The notes beneath the pieces were generated by a model, which had not been told where the DNA came from, ran no database searches, and was given only the letters and a program-made list of their open reading frames with translations. From assembly GCA_022592445.1 (NCBI GenBank), contig JABYQR010000035.1, forward strand, positions 124,001 to 188,000: DNA of 64,000 nt. Reading direction: 5' to 3'. Each line of letters opens with the position of its first letter. Position 1 is the first letter of the stretch. The translations under genes were made by a program, and so were the position numbers. This document shows positions 11,715 to 23,406 of this stretch, piece by piece. This DNA is from Cytidiella melzeri (lineage: Eukaryota; Basidiomycota; Agaricomycetes; Polyporales; Irpicaceae).

Positions 11715-13836
11715 CTATAGCGCCGTTGCCCCAATGAGCCTCTTCGCTGCCTCCGATCGCGGCTTCAGCATGTAATGTAGCGGGTCGGGATACCTTGCAA
11801 ATGTAAGTTAGTGATGCGTATTGCGACACTCGAGCTAGTTTCGTGACCTACGATACAACACCTGTAGTCATCTGTGGCGTCGGATCAAGCTCTTTTCCGT
11901 TTTCGTCGAGTGATGGTAGCACGTCGAACACATGCAAGACCGACGCTATGGTCAAGAAGGCGTTGTCCTTCGCAAAGTGTCGACCAGGACAGACGCTATA
12001 TCATCAAAGCTCTAAGGCTGACATTGATAATGATCAATTGCTGCCACTTACCGACGTCCGAACCCAAACGCCAGAGTGCTAGGATCGCGAACCTCCGGAT
12101 TAAGCGCATTGTCCTTGATGAATCTGTCAGGGTTAAACCTCTCCGGCTCTGGATACTCTTGAGGATCATGAAGTATATGCCTAGCGAAACACAGGTGGTA
12201 AACACATGTGCAGACCTGACGGTTGATCGATAGCAATCATACAGACCAAACATTCTGGAACGGAAAACATCAGTGATCCCATCCTCGCTACTCAAGCATG
12301 AGACATACGGCCATGACGACTGTGCCTTCAGGAATCAAAAATCCCTTGTAGTAGTCATCCGTAGTTAGGCGGTGAGGAATGCCAAGGGGGGCAACCGGTA
12401 TCCACCTCATGCATTCCCGTAAGATAGCCTGTATATATGGAAGAGAGTCGTGATCTTCATATGTCGGGAGCCTTTCGGAACCAACCACTGCGTCTAGCTC
12501 TTCCTTCGCTTTTCTCTGTACTTCAGGATTCATTGCTACGCCACAAAAGAACGTCTGGATTAAGGAGTATGTCTGAAGACACGCCCAGTCAGGAGTGTGC
12601 AATTTCACCATATGCTGGAACTGACCGTGTCCGCACCCGCTAAAGTTGACCATAAGCAGCATTTACGGGAGGTTGATCAGAGCTGACCCATACCTGAATA
12701 TGCGATACCAGTCGCATACTTCGCGCTGACTTCCTTCTCTCTTCTTCGCACTGGATCATGCTCCTGTGCGAGCTTCATGACGAGATCACGCGCCATGGAC
12801 GGGTTTGGATCCTGGTCTATCGTTAGTCACACAGCTTGTGCACAGCGATAAACAAGTTCACTGACCACTCCATTCTTAATGGCGTCGAATGGTTTGTTGA
12901 TCATCTCTTGAATTACCGGGTGCCATCGTGCGCCGTATTTGGTTGCAGTAGCTCCAGGAACCCACGGGGGCACATACCGCAAAATAGGTATAAAATCTAT
13001 CCAGTATTTACCCGTAGTTTTGGTTTCGATGAGGACATCAAAGGCCTCCACAATCAGTTTGATATACTCGTCATCCATGTCTTGAATCCTGTGGCCATAG
13101 ACAATGTCCATGATAGTGGTAGCCAAGGTCCTGATTCGAGTATTGATTAGTGATGGACGTCACCAAGCTACATCCACAAAGGTGCTACTTACTGACGAAC
13201 ACACAAGGGTTCAAGCTGTTTGCCTGTCCGTTCGAGACATCGGCGAAGGAAAGCGTGTATCTCACGTGTTTGCTTGTCGTGATAGTCTGGTGTAACCGTC
13301 ATGTTGAAATATTGATGCAAGGTCCTCCGAATACTGCGCCATTGTGGGCCGTAGGGCATGAATGTGACATTGAACTCCCACCCTGTTCTGATCAAGTCAT
13401 GAGCTTGAGAGCCCTATGGGTGTGAATGAACAAGCCTACAATGCATCGATAGCTGCCTCTCTTCTGTCCGAATAAATCGAAGACCGCTTTTCCATGAGGT
13501 CAAAGGCGACATCCGCAGAAGACACGATGAGCATTGGTGTGCTGAGAACCCGTATAAAGATGATATCGCCTACGGCGAACTGAATTAAAGACAGAGCATA
13601 ACGCAGTCCGATTGGTAAGGAAACATACCGTAAATCCGAGACCAGTCCCGCAGCGTAACCCATGGGCGCTCCCCTGTCGGAAAGTCGAGTAGACTACCTA
13701 CAATAGGCCATCCCCGAGGCCCTGGTGGAAGTACGCATCCTCGAAGTCTGGTCGTCCACTTGCGCCTACGAGCAAGCAGAGTGGCTGTTATGAGAACGAC
13801 AAAAGTAATAAGCACCAGGGGTGAAGACATGATCAT
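11715..13836 (-). CDS. Cytochrome P450, tandem copy 2
   Basis: Close paralogue of P450 copy 1, produced by the same tandem duplication. The ATG at 13836 starts MIMSSPLVLITFVVLITATL, a membrane anchor, then RRRKW and LPPGPRGWPIVGSLLDFP. Exon structure matches copy 1, including the 14-nt I-helix exon (12626-12639, AGADT) and the 8-nt exon (12247-12254). Other landmarks are MPYGPQWRSIRRTLHQYF, the ExxR segment RECMRWIPVAPLGIPHRL, EYPEPERFNPDRFIKDNA and the haem loop FGFGRR plus CPGRHFAKDN split by an intron. Inferred splice joins keep the frame and no stop interrupts it. It ends in ...ERLIRATAL-type residues, as copy 1 does. The substrate is unknown. It is expected to sit in the ER membrane and accept electrons from P450 reductase. 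Confidence 0.85.
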
Positions 13837-14754
13837 GCTGAGATTTTCGTCTGCTGGATCGAGAGAAACGAGCAGTTTTTGGAAGACAAATTATCGTCAG
13901 CGGTGTGCCAATAGGTCTACAAAAGCACTGTCGGGATTGTGGCGGATGATTTTGTGGGGTGTGTCTTATCTTGTGAATGCCAAAGAGCTTACCGAGCTTT
14001 GGCTTACTGCGAGGTTCCTCCGATTGTACCAGAGATTTCCACCCCTTGACGTACAGTGAGAACTTGAGAGGATATCCCCGTGTACACAGTGACGACAGCC
14101 TGAATGTTGCGTAGGACTTGCCGTCATATGTTTTGTCCCATGACATACTCTAGGCTCTTGGAAGGTATGGCCTGTCAGGAACACAGAGACAGCGTGGATT
14201 GTGATATGAGTGTGTGAGTCCTACCAACAGAGGCATTGTATCGGTGACGGGTGGCGAAGAGGTGTCGCAGATGGTCGTAAAACCACGCAGCTCAAGGCCG
14301 GGCCCCGGATCTCTGTGAAAAGAAGTTGTGGAGGCCAGCTAGCTGTTATCTGTTCTATCGCAAACATGGATCGTCTTCGCAGGGTATCTTCTTCCGGTCT
14401 AACGACTTATGTTCCTCTATTTGCATGTCGTTCGAATCCTTCTCGTGTATTCCAGTGTCTTGATCCAGAACGAGAAGAACGTGCGCGGAAAACTTCCCCC
14501 TTGGTACGTATGATGTCGTTAGTGGCTGGCAAGTGAACTGTAAAACAAACTCACGGTCCTTCCACATATTCCTTTTCAGGTCAACCGGAAAGGTCAAGTT
14601 GCAGACCTGGCACAGCAACCGACACTGATCATGACCCTCGCTGCAAAACAGTGATACTCTTTGGCAAGGCTCGACTGGAAAGGAAGGTCTCTCTGAGTGC
14701 AGCTCTGATATATTGGAATTGTCAATAACTCGCGAATATGTCGACTCGATATTA
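13837..14754. repeat. Duplicated P450 upstream spacer, copy B
   Basis: Non-coding spacer upstream of P450 copy 2 and downstream of copy 3. It parallels 10133-10999 block by block, with small indels. Similarity ends near 14700, just before the 3' end of P450 copy 3, so this marks the right-hand boundary of the duplicated unit. No gene is recognised. Confidence 0.65.
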
Positions 14755-16907
14755 CTATACTGTTGCCCTAATGAGCTTTTCCGCTGCCTCCGATCTCGGC
14801 CTCAGCATGTACTGCAACGGATCAGGGTACCTAGTAAACATGAATGAGCGAATGCGATATGCGAAACCCGTAATCAGTTTCATGACTCACGACACAAAGC
14901 CTGTCGTCATCTGTGGTGTCGGGTCAAGCTCCTTCCCATTTTCGTCAAGAGAGGGTAAAACATCGAACACGTGCAAGACCGACGCGATGGTTAAGAAAGC
15001 ATGTTCTTGCGCGAAGTGTCGGCCGGGACAGATACTATGGTTTCGTCACTATTCATTGGATGATGCGACAATGATCGCTTATGACACTCACCGACGTCCG
15101 AACCCGAAGGCAAGAGTGTTGGGATCACGGACTGCAGGATTGAGTACGCCGTCTTTCATAAATCTGTCAGGATCAAACCTCTCCGGCTCTGGGTACTCTT
15201 CAGGATTGTGAAGCATGTGCCTAGCGGAACACAGATGGTAAGCACATATTTTATGAGTGATCGGTAGAAATCATACAGACCAAACATTCTGAGACAGGGA
15301 AAGTTAGTGACTCCATTCTGCTGATCAAATTGAACGAAACTTACAGGCATGATAACTGTGCCTTCCGGGATAAAATATCCGCGGTAGTAATCATCCGCGA
15401 TGAGGCGGTGAGGGATGCCGAGAGGGAGGACCGGTATCCACCTCGTACATTCCAGTATGATTGCCTGAATGTACGGAAGAGAGTCGCAGTCCTCGTATGT
15501 CGGAAGCCTATCAAGACCGACAACTAGGTCCAATTCCTCTCTCGCTCTCTTCTGGATGTCATGATTCATTGCTATGCCGCAGAAGAATGTCTGGATCAAG
15601 GAGTATGTCTGTATATATGCTGAGTCAGGACCGTTTAAAAACTGCAACGTATGTTCAAACAGACCGTGTCTGCACCCGCTAAAGTGAATCGTGAGCATAC
15701 TGATTGTGACTGGCTTAGCTAAGCTTCAAGTTGATCCGTACCTGTGTAAGCAACACCAGTCGCATGCTTGGCATGCAGTTCCTCTTCGTTTCTTCGCACC
15801 GGATCCTGCTCCTGTGCGAGCTTGACAATGAGGTCATGCGCCATAGACGAATTCGGATCCTGCCTACAGTTAGCTACACAGCCACTAGCGAAAAGCGGAT
15901 ACCAAATCTACTGACCACTGCATTCTTTATAGCATCGAATGGCCTATCAATCATATTCAGGACCGAGGGACGCCATCGCGCACAGTACTTGACAGCGGCA
16001 GCCCCAGGGACCCATGATGGCACATACTGCAGAATAGGCATGAAATCCACCCAGTATTTACCAGGTATTCTGCTCTCGTTGAGTACATGCTGTCCCTGGG
16101 TGGCTGACGTGATGTACTCATCGTCCATGCTGTCTATCTGTTGTCCATAGACGACATCCACGATGACCGCAGCCACGGTCCTGATAACACCACAGTGAAC
16201 TGTTGGTCAGCCATAATACTTGTACAGTGCACATGTTCGAACGCTATACTCACTGACGAACGCACAAAGGATTAAGTTGAGTGCCTTTCTGATCGAGGCA
16301 CCGACGAAGGAACGCATGTACCTCCCTGGCCTGCTTGTCACGGTACTGCGGTACAACCGTCTGGTTGAAGTACTGGTGAAAGTTCTTGCGAATGCTTCGC
16401 CATCGTGACCCGTAGGGCATGAGTCCCATGTCGAACTCCCACCCTGTCCTGTCAAGCAATATGAGCTCACAAGGTTGCTGGTAGAATATGGTGTGAACAA
16501 ACAATATATCGACAGTCAATGTTGGTTTATCCGAATAAATCGAAGCTCGCTTCTCCATGAGGTCGAGGGCGATGTCGGCAGATGAGATGATGAGGATCGG
16601 TGTGCTTAGGACTCGAAGAAAGAAAATGTCCCCTATACAACATCGCATAAGCCAAGACTCCTCCAAGTACACCGCATAGGGTGGGAGAATGCGACATACC
16701 ATGCTTCTGAGCCATATCCCGAAACACAGCCCATGGCCGCTGCCCATTCGGAAGGTCGAGGAGGTTGCCTATGACAGGCCATCCTCGTGGACCTGGTGGA
16801 AGAGTACAACCCTGAAGTCTGTCGGACCACTTGCGCCTACGAGCGAGGAGAACGACTGCTGCAAGAATAGCAGAAGCCGTGAGTGCGAGCGGGGAAAGTG
16901 TTGGCAT
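14755..16907 (-). CDS. Cytochrome P450, tandem copy 3
   Basis: Third and more diverged member of the tandem array. The ATG at 16907 starts MPTLSPLALTASAILAAVVL (anchor), then RRRKW and LPPGPRGWPVIGNLLDLPNG. The domain order follows the family: MPYGSRWRSIRKNFHQYFNQ in the C-helix region, a 14-nt exon for AGADT (15665-15678), EELDLVVGLDRLPTYEDCD, LECTRWIPVLPLGIPHRL for ExxR, an 8-nt exon (15291-15298), and the haem loop FGFGRR/CPGRHFAQE split by the same intron. The C-terminus YMLRPRSEAAEKLIRATV mirrors the other copies. No MCC2 remnant lies downstream, so it predates or escaped the duplication that made copies 1 and 2. The substrate is unknown. Confidence 0.85.
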
Positions 16908-17340
16908 GCTTGGGTATCTGTCTGTTGAGTTGAGATGGCCGAGCGAGTGCTCAGCGGTAGATGAGTGAGGCACTGATCATATAACAAACATTGGGAATAA
17001 TCTGCGGACATGGTTCAGATAGGTACTAAGAACCGTGTGACCAAGCAGCGCCCCATGACACAGCTCGAGAGTATGGGAGACCACTGCCCATCCGGTGGGA
17101 GTGAACTTAAGTGAAGGGGTGAGATATGATACCTCGAGTTGTACGTGCTGTCGGACACACAGGATGCGTCTATGACGGATGATAGGGACGTAACGTTCCA
17201 GTAATCATAGACTCTCGTAGCTCGAGACCTGGCCTGCTTGAACTCCACATGTGTACAGCGTGTGAGTAGTTGCTCACAGAACAGCACTACCTCTTTTGTG
17301 TCTGTCCTAGACTCCATCATCCGTGGAAGGTGTGAAGTCA
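16908..17340. other. Spacer between WDR89 and P450 copy 3
   Basis: Upstream region of P450 copy 3 and 3' flank of the WDR89 gene, both on the minus strand. No gene or repeat is evident. Its similarity to the spacers upstream of P450 copies 1 and 2 is weak at best. Confidence 0.5.
16978..16985 (-). promoter_or_regulatory. TATA-like box upstream of P450 copy 3
   Basis: On the minus strand GTTATATG stands about 70 bases before the start codon at 16907. It is comparable in place to the TATA-like box of P450 copy 1. Positional inference only. Confidence 0.3.
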
Positions 17341-18839
17341 CTATGCCCGTCTCTTCTTCCAATCTGGCGACCTATCTTCTTCATCGATGTCCATTTCATT
17401 GTAATCGCTCTCGCGTTTTCCACTGCCCTGATCCAAAGGCAAGTCAGACGTGTATGGGGGACAAGGCCAAGCGTTGAGCTTCGAGTCTTCCCCGCCAGTA
17501 AGGAGAATGTTGTTCTAGCAGCAGGAAAGGATGAATAAGAGTCCGTACAATTTTCGTTGCAGGACTTACACGTTCGTCCCACAACATCGACCTTACTATA
17601 CCCGTGTGGCCTAGCTTCCAGAGGCGCTCCATGGCCCAAGGTACGTCGACGTCAAAAATTGCCGGTTTTGTGATCAGAGCGATGTCGCCTCTGAAATGGT
17701 GATAAATATCGGCCTCAAATCTTACAAAACACTAGGCATAAATGCTTACGTACTCGTTCGATCCGACGAACACGCTCAAATCGTTGTCCCGTTCTGAAGG
17801 GATGATAGAGTTGTTATGGCAGCCAACAAGATAATCCGTGACCCAGGTGAAGTCCTGTCGGTGTATTGAGGGCTGTCGAATGTCGACATCTTGCACCACG
17901 TCCAGCTATACGGTGATGAAACTGTTGTAAGATGAAAAGTGTGTCGCATGCTTCAGTAGAAATTCGTACCTCCCCTGACCACGCACTGAACGTTTCCATA
18001 TCGCTAGCTGCCCATATACCTGGGGATACAGACCGCCCGTGTACCCAACCCGTCTGGGCGATGCTGCATCCCCAATTTCCGACGTGTAGAACTGCTTCAT
18101 CTTCGTCTTCTTCTTCAGGATTCGAGGTACACACCAAGCCGTCGGAAGAGGCAGATAGCAACACTTTGTGTGGAGAGTTCTGTGTTTTGAGGAAGTGTAC
18201 CGCTGTTATGTCGTCGGAGTGCGTGTAGGTATGCGAGTGTGACGGTGCTGCAGAGTTGCGCGGGTCCCTGCGTAACAACGGGTAAATATGATTAAATGCG
18301 TTGCAAACGAAAGCGAAATGACGTGCCAGTACAATAACGACGCGTCGTCGCCTTGCAGATCGGTGCCCGCAGCCACGGTCAGCCCATCCGAGGAAACGTC
18401 GCAGCACAACAAGGCGCGTTTCCTACCGGGTGCAAGCGCATTCACTGTTCAAACAACTCTCTCTTGAGTTCAGCTGTATATTATGGCACAAAACATGAGA
18501 AGGTGGGGACGCACTTTGCAGCGCGGCCGATCTTGATCTTTCGTCCCACACCTTTATGAGACCATCCTTCCCTGAAGATACGAGAACCTCGCGGGATGTG
18601 CCCGAGATATTGGAAACTGATCTCAAGGATGTTACGGCGTCTTGGTGGCCTGGCAGGGTGGACACGGCGCGCAGATTGGTCATGTCGAATAGGTGGACGG
18701 CATTAGTTGGCGCAGATGAGGAGGCCGCGTAAAGGGACGGCAGGGACGCCAAAGACAGCACATATGCGCCTGAGGGCAGCGTCTCTGTCCGTATTGTCCT
18801 AGACGTGCTTGTGAAGTTAGCTGAGTCTACGAGGGACAT
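17341..18839 (-). CDS. WD40-repeat protein of the WDR89 family
   Basis: Beta-propeller protein with a WDR89-like arrangement. The ATG at 18839 starts MSLVDSANFTSTS. The first exon has one clear WD unit (STLPGHQDAVTSL through LVSSGKDGLIKVWDERS). Later exons give SDGLTVAAGTDLQGDDASLL followed by YWDPRN, THSDDITAVHFL, LLSASSDGLVC and WKLGHTGIVRSMLWDER with LLTGGEDSKLNAWPCPPY. The tail is acidic then basic, ending DIDEEDRSPDWKKRRA. The THSDDIT and SSDGL blocks match what I know of WDR89. Such proteins act as interaction scaffolds and a precise role is not established. It shares a promoter region with the divergent gene at 19217. Confidence 0.82.
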
Positions 18840-19216
18840 CGTTAGTGAACGAGTAGTAGTGGAATGATAGAAGAGATTGATATTTTTTGTCCAAAAAACA
18901 AACAAAAAAATTCTCCCTTGGCGATGGGCGCCTAACTGTCGGTATCGACTGCGCCAACAGAATCTCTTGTTTCCTCTCTCCTCTCATCCTTGCCACTGCA
19001 TCCTCAGCGACCTTCTGGCACCAGTTCTGCTTTCCCGCGCCCGTTGCTTTCCTCGACGCACTCTTTAGTGCACTTACTCTCCTTTCAACCCACGCTCTTT
19101 GCCACTGATTCGAGCCAAAAACCGTCTCATACATCATCTACTCTACTTCTTTCGCAGCACACCTAAACTTGCTTTTCATCACTTGCTCATCCACTCGTAC
19201 TCATAGATTATCCATC
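18840..19216. other. Bidirectional promoter region, WDR89 / membrane protein gene
   Basis: A 377-bp gap between divergent starts. It contains an A-rich run near 18891-18908 and long CT-rich tracts near 18970-19080 and 19140, which are common in fungal housekeeping promoters. No TATA box is obvious. No gene is seen. Confidence 0.45.
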
Positions 19217-19997
19217 ATGCGTCGCTCAGGTCAGTTCTTTGGCTGCTCATTCTGGAAAACTGGAACTCACCGAGTTGCCTTCAGGTGCACCTCGCCTCAA
19301 CCGCTTCCCTCAGCGATTGGATTACACTTTGATTCCTGCCCCTCTTGGTACGCCTGCTGTCTCTTTGTAAAAGCTTATCACCAGTCGTTGACATCTGCTC
19401 TGAACGTCATCTGTAGACCTTTCACTTCCCCTCGTAGACGAGAAGGCGCCACTTCCTGCGATTATCGTAACCCCTTCGTCTCCCAGTGGCGAAAAAGACT
19501 TCTCCATTGCTTTCCTGGCTCCAAAGCCTCAGGCAACGTTTTGCGAGCGTGCGTCCAAGCTTTTACCTAGCGTACGAAAGGTCCCCGCCATGTTCCATCG
19601 CCGTCTCCCGTCGGAAATAAGGCTTCCTGTTTCGCCCATGCAGAACAGCTTTCACAAGCCATCCTCTTCTTGGTCCCTCAAGGGCCGTGCATGCACCACT
19701 ATCCTCTTGGCTGTTCTTGTCTTCATCATGGGTTCCCATTTGTTGTTGCACAGTCTCGTCGTGACGCACCCTCGTCTTGATTATGGATCAATCGGGCATA
19801 CCAGCGAAAAGTCCATCCTTTCCACAGTTACTACCACTGACGATGGCCAGGGACGAGGCGCAGACGATTCTATCATTGGTGGCTGGTTAAATCTGCATGC
19901 ACTTTGGGCCCCTCAACGTGACGTGGATGGCAAGCGCAGTGCACATTTCATCATAGCCGAAGCCGATCTCGACGAGACTGCAGTCGAATCCACATAG
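19217..19997 (+). CDS. Single-pass membrane protein of unknown function
   Basis: Unrecognised. Three exons join in frame: MRRSG, then APRLNRFPQRLDYTLIPAPL, then a long exon beginning DLSLPLVDEKAPLPAIIVTP. The product is about 210 residues. The N-terminal 105 residues are basic, proline-rich and lack a signal peptide. One strong hydrophobic segment follows (TILLAVLVFIMGSHLLLHSL) and then about 80 mainly polar residues ending DLDETAVEST. This layout suggests a type II or tail-proximal membrane protein. Consistent splice sites and phase support a real gene. No family is assigned. Confidence 0.65.
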
Positions 19998-21179
19998 AGG
20001 GCGAGATCTCACGTCGGCTGTGCGGGCGTTCCTGTTCTGTCGTCTGCCACCATCACCCGCCGACTTTCACGATGCTGCCATGTCATTCATGTCCTCAATT
20101 GAAGCCCGTTGCCCCCCTTTTGCTCTCGCGGTGCACAGGATGGTTGCTAGGAGATCTTACATTTTATTATGGTGGGGAGGACTCCATGTGTCATCTGGTT
20201 CTGTTGCGTCACGACGTGGTATCTGTACCCCTTCGCACTGGTTGGATGCCACTTTTTTCTGTTTTCTCTTGTTGAGTATGTATTGCGGCTCTTGTTGGAT
20301 AATGTTCTACTCCTTTCATATGTAGAGTACTCATATCTACGGGATACTCTTTTGCTGAGGGATGTAGCCCATGTTCGTACTCAGGTGGGTGATTCAGTAT
20401 CCTTTCACCTGACACGACTGATTGTGCTTGCAGAGTCGCTTGTAACTTTATAGAATTTCGGTGGATATACAGTTCCTGGGTTCATTGATCTGGGTCCAGG
20501 CAGCACCTGCGTCGCTGAATGGGCTATTGCAGCTCGGTGTGTGCTCGAAGGCCATTCAGTTCGTCGCTGTTCCAGTTCAGTCTTGCGCTAATCATAGTAC
20601 TGATGTACTACAAGCACGGTAGAGTATGTAGTGGTGTGTGCAACTGTCTCATCCCGGCCACCCTTCGGGAAAGAATGTTAGTCACCATGCAACGTGCAGG
20701 GCCTGTTGGCGATCGCCGAGGACGTATGGGCACGGTGAAAGAGAGTGCTTTGTTCTGGCAGGTCGGCTGTGGAAGAAGGGCGGGCGGTAGACGGTGTTTA
20801 TGCTGACTATTCAAGCATATGACATGTTGTAATTCGTAGTAACAAGTGCGAAAGTGCGGCGGGCGATAGGACGTCCTGGCAGACTTGTACGTATCGTGCC
20901 AGCCCTACCGCGTAAGTACTAGACTGATGATATAATATATACACAGCATCTGCACAACATTCTCATGATCACAGGATTGGGGACGCCAAGCACACAAAGG
21001 AAACAATCCAGGCACCACAACAAGCTTTCGCCTACTATGCGCGTCTATGCTGTTTGCACTGCAGATAGTCCGTGCTCCAAGGGCCGCTCGTGCATCTATA
21101 TACATGGTATGCTCCCGAGCAGTCAGCTGCCTGTCGTTGGTAGGCAATGATGGTAGCTGAGTGACAATCACTGCACCTA
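19998..21179. other. Intergenic stretch upstream of the MARVEL pair
   Basis: About 1.2 kb without a supported gene. The first part is probably 3' UTR of the membrane protein gene. Overlapping short open frames near 20020-20450 lack splice partners or recognisable features. A run with AATATATACA near 20934 is AT-rich. Confidence 0.5.
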
Positions 21180-21491
21180 CACTACTCACTCTCGTCGCAC
21201 GCTTTCTTCGTGGCAGATCATTAGGTACAGCAGATTAATGACTGCGATCGACAGACCACCGCTTGAGGCAGCGCTGGATACTCTCCGTGCACCGCCCGGA
21301 CACGTTTACGAGAGCCATGATTCGCGCCAGCGGCCGTACAGCGCAGATCAAGATCCAACGATCCCCTTTTTGAGGAAGGTCCTGAACTGATCATTGAAAT
21401 GTCAGTCCACTTATGGCTTTATAGCTGTCCGCTAGTAAACAGGCGAAAACATACCGCACAGCAACTGTCATCTCAGCCCTGACAGTACGAG

Positions 21492-21497
21492 TATAAA
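21492..21497 (+). promoter_or_regulatory. TATA box of MARVEL gene 1
   Basis: TATAAA about 95 bases before the ATG at 21591, inside the duplicated promoter. The second copy has the weaker CATAAAG at about 23309, a similar distance from its ATG. It could explain different expression of the two copies. Confidence 0.4.
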
Positions 21498-21590
21498 GCA
21501 GCACCTCCGAAGCATTGATCCTCAGTACCCCTTGCTCCCCAGTGCTCTCCCATTGTCTTGAAACACACTCTCCTCGGTAGTCCAAGCGAA

Positions 21591-22492
21591 ATGGCTGGTC
21601 ACTGGCTTCCCCTTACGCGGACCATCGTCTTCGGTGAGTCATAGTCTGTCACATCCCCCCTCTGTATCGTCCATTGAACTTATTCCATTCGTACATCAGG
21701 CGTCGTCACTTTGCTCTCAATCATCGTCTTGGGACTCGCTGCGCACATGATTTCCGAGACCACTGCCAATGCCGACATTTACTTCACCTTTGACGCGTTT
21801 GCGGTCGCGGTTTCCGTCATGACCTGGTGTACTCTTCCAGCGATGTGCGTCAGCCCGACTACTCCTGTCTCAACCACAGCTGACATGTTTGTAGGTGGAT
21901 CATCGACAGGTTGCGCCATGGGGCTATCACATCGTTCATATTCGTTGAGCTCATTTGGCTAGGTGAGTAGTTACCACAGACCAGCGCGCTTGCACATACA
22001 CTGAGTCGGGTGTACATCTCTTCAAGGAATCCTTTGGGTCCTCTGGCTCGCGTCCGCTGCTCTCTCCGCTTCGGACATCTCAGGAGTTGACTGTGCTGTC
22101 GCTGACTCCATTTTTATTCCATCCTGGATTCACACTGCCTGTGGCGAGGCCAAGGCCGTCACCGCCTTTGGCTGGCTCATCTGGTTTGCGCGTACGTATT
22201 ACATCGATCCATCTTCAGGCCTTCAGCCGTGTGACTGACTATGTTGTGTGATGCAGTTTCCGGATACCTCGTTGCACTCCTGTTCCTCAGCATTACGGCA
22301 CACAACAACGGGTCGCCAGTTTGGAGGTCAAGTGTCCGCGACGCGACGTTTGCTCCTGCCAACGTTGATCTGAGCGGCGCCTTGGGTACCTCCCGCGAGA
22401 CAAAGCAACACCAGGAGCAAGCCTATCCCCCGCAGACGACCTTGCCGTATACTCCTACAACTTATGCACCTACCGCGACTACAACAGTCTGA
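21591..22492 (+). CDS. MARVEL-like tetraspan membrane protein, copy 1
   Basis: Four-helix membrane protein, probably of the MARVEL class found in fungal plasma membranes. The start is MAGHWLPLTRTIVFG. Helix 1 is VVTLLSIIVLGLAAHMI, helix 2 spans IYFTFDAFAVAVSVMTWCTL, helix 3 is AITSFIFVELIWLGILWVLW followed by LASAAALSASDI, and helix 4 is AFGWLIWFALSGYLVALLFL. An extracellular loop holds two cysteines (VDCAVAD and HTACGEA). The cytosolic tail is polar and ends TLPYTPTTYAPTATTTV, rich in Pro, Thr and Tyr. Five exons join in frame. Close paralogue of the gene at 23407. MARVEL proteins act in membrane domains; no specific role can be read here. Confidence 0.75.
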
Positions 22493-23406
22493 GCAGCTGT
22501 ACTCTCTTCGTCACGCTCACTCGCTTCGTGGTCTCCATCACGTCCGATGCTCCTTTTTTTCCCGCTTTGAACACTCTAGGGTCTATTGATAGTCATGATC
22601 CGAATTCCTTCAGCTATTGTATTCCATTTCTGACGATTTTCTGGGCCTTTTGTTTTCCTGTTTTCTAATGATCAGTGCATGATGACTAGTCCAGCGGGTA
22701 CTATGAAGTGCTAGTATACCGCGAATCGACCTGTTGGTGAGACTGAGACGCATTGTGCTACTTATGGTGAACAAGGTCAAAGCAGTGGCTAACAACTCAG
22801 TTGGTGCTATCATAGCGCTTGTTCATGTACTATGGCTGTATTGTTCCCATTTACTCCGACGCGACGCCTAGTCGGGTCGGACTCGATAGTACCAGTGTTC
22901 GAAATTCCCAACGAATCCACGAGCCATTGGCTATGTGAGTGATACTGCTTTCCTTTGCGTCTAGTACACTCACTCGCGTCGCACGCCTTCTCCGTGTCAG
23001 ATGACTAGGTACTGGCAGCAGAAAGTTGACGGCTACGAGGAAGCCATCAAAGGAACATAGCTACAAGGCACCGCTACATACACTCCCTACACCGCCCGGA
23101 CACGTTTAGCAGAGCCATTCCGCATGCCAGGGGATGTACAGCGCAGATTAAGATCCAGCTATCCCCTTTGCGAGGAGGGTCGTTCATTGATCATTCATTT
23201 ATCACTTTCGATTATTATCTTATGGCTGTCCGCTTGTAGACACGCGAAGACACTCCGTGCGGGGACCGGTAGCGGGCACAGCAATCAAGTTGTCATCTCA
23301 TGCTTGAGAACATAAAGCAATCCTCCAAAGCATCGGTACCCCTTGCTCCCCAGTACTCTTCCATTGTCAGAGGTCACACTCTCCTCGATAGCGGCGAACT
23401 TGAAGC
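22493..23406. other. Spacer between the two MARVEL genes
   Basis: This holds the 3' flank of copy 1 and, from about 22965, the duplicated promoter of copy 2. No other gene is seen. Confidence 0.6.

Noticed and set aside
7985..16907. Secondary-metabolite gene cluster
   Set aside because: Only P450s are present; no core synthase, transporter or pathway regulator lies nearby, and the flanks are housekeeping genes.
20020..20453. Overlapping small hydrophobic frames near 20.0-20.5 kb
   Set aside because: Frames are short, mutually overlapping and lack conserved features; probably 3' UTR and spacer of the preceding gene.
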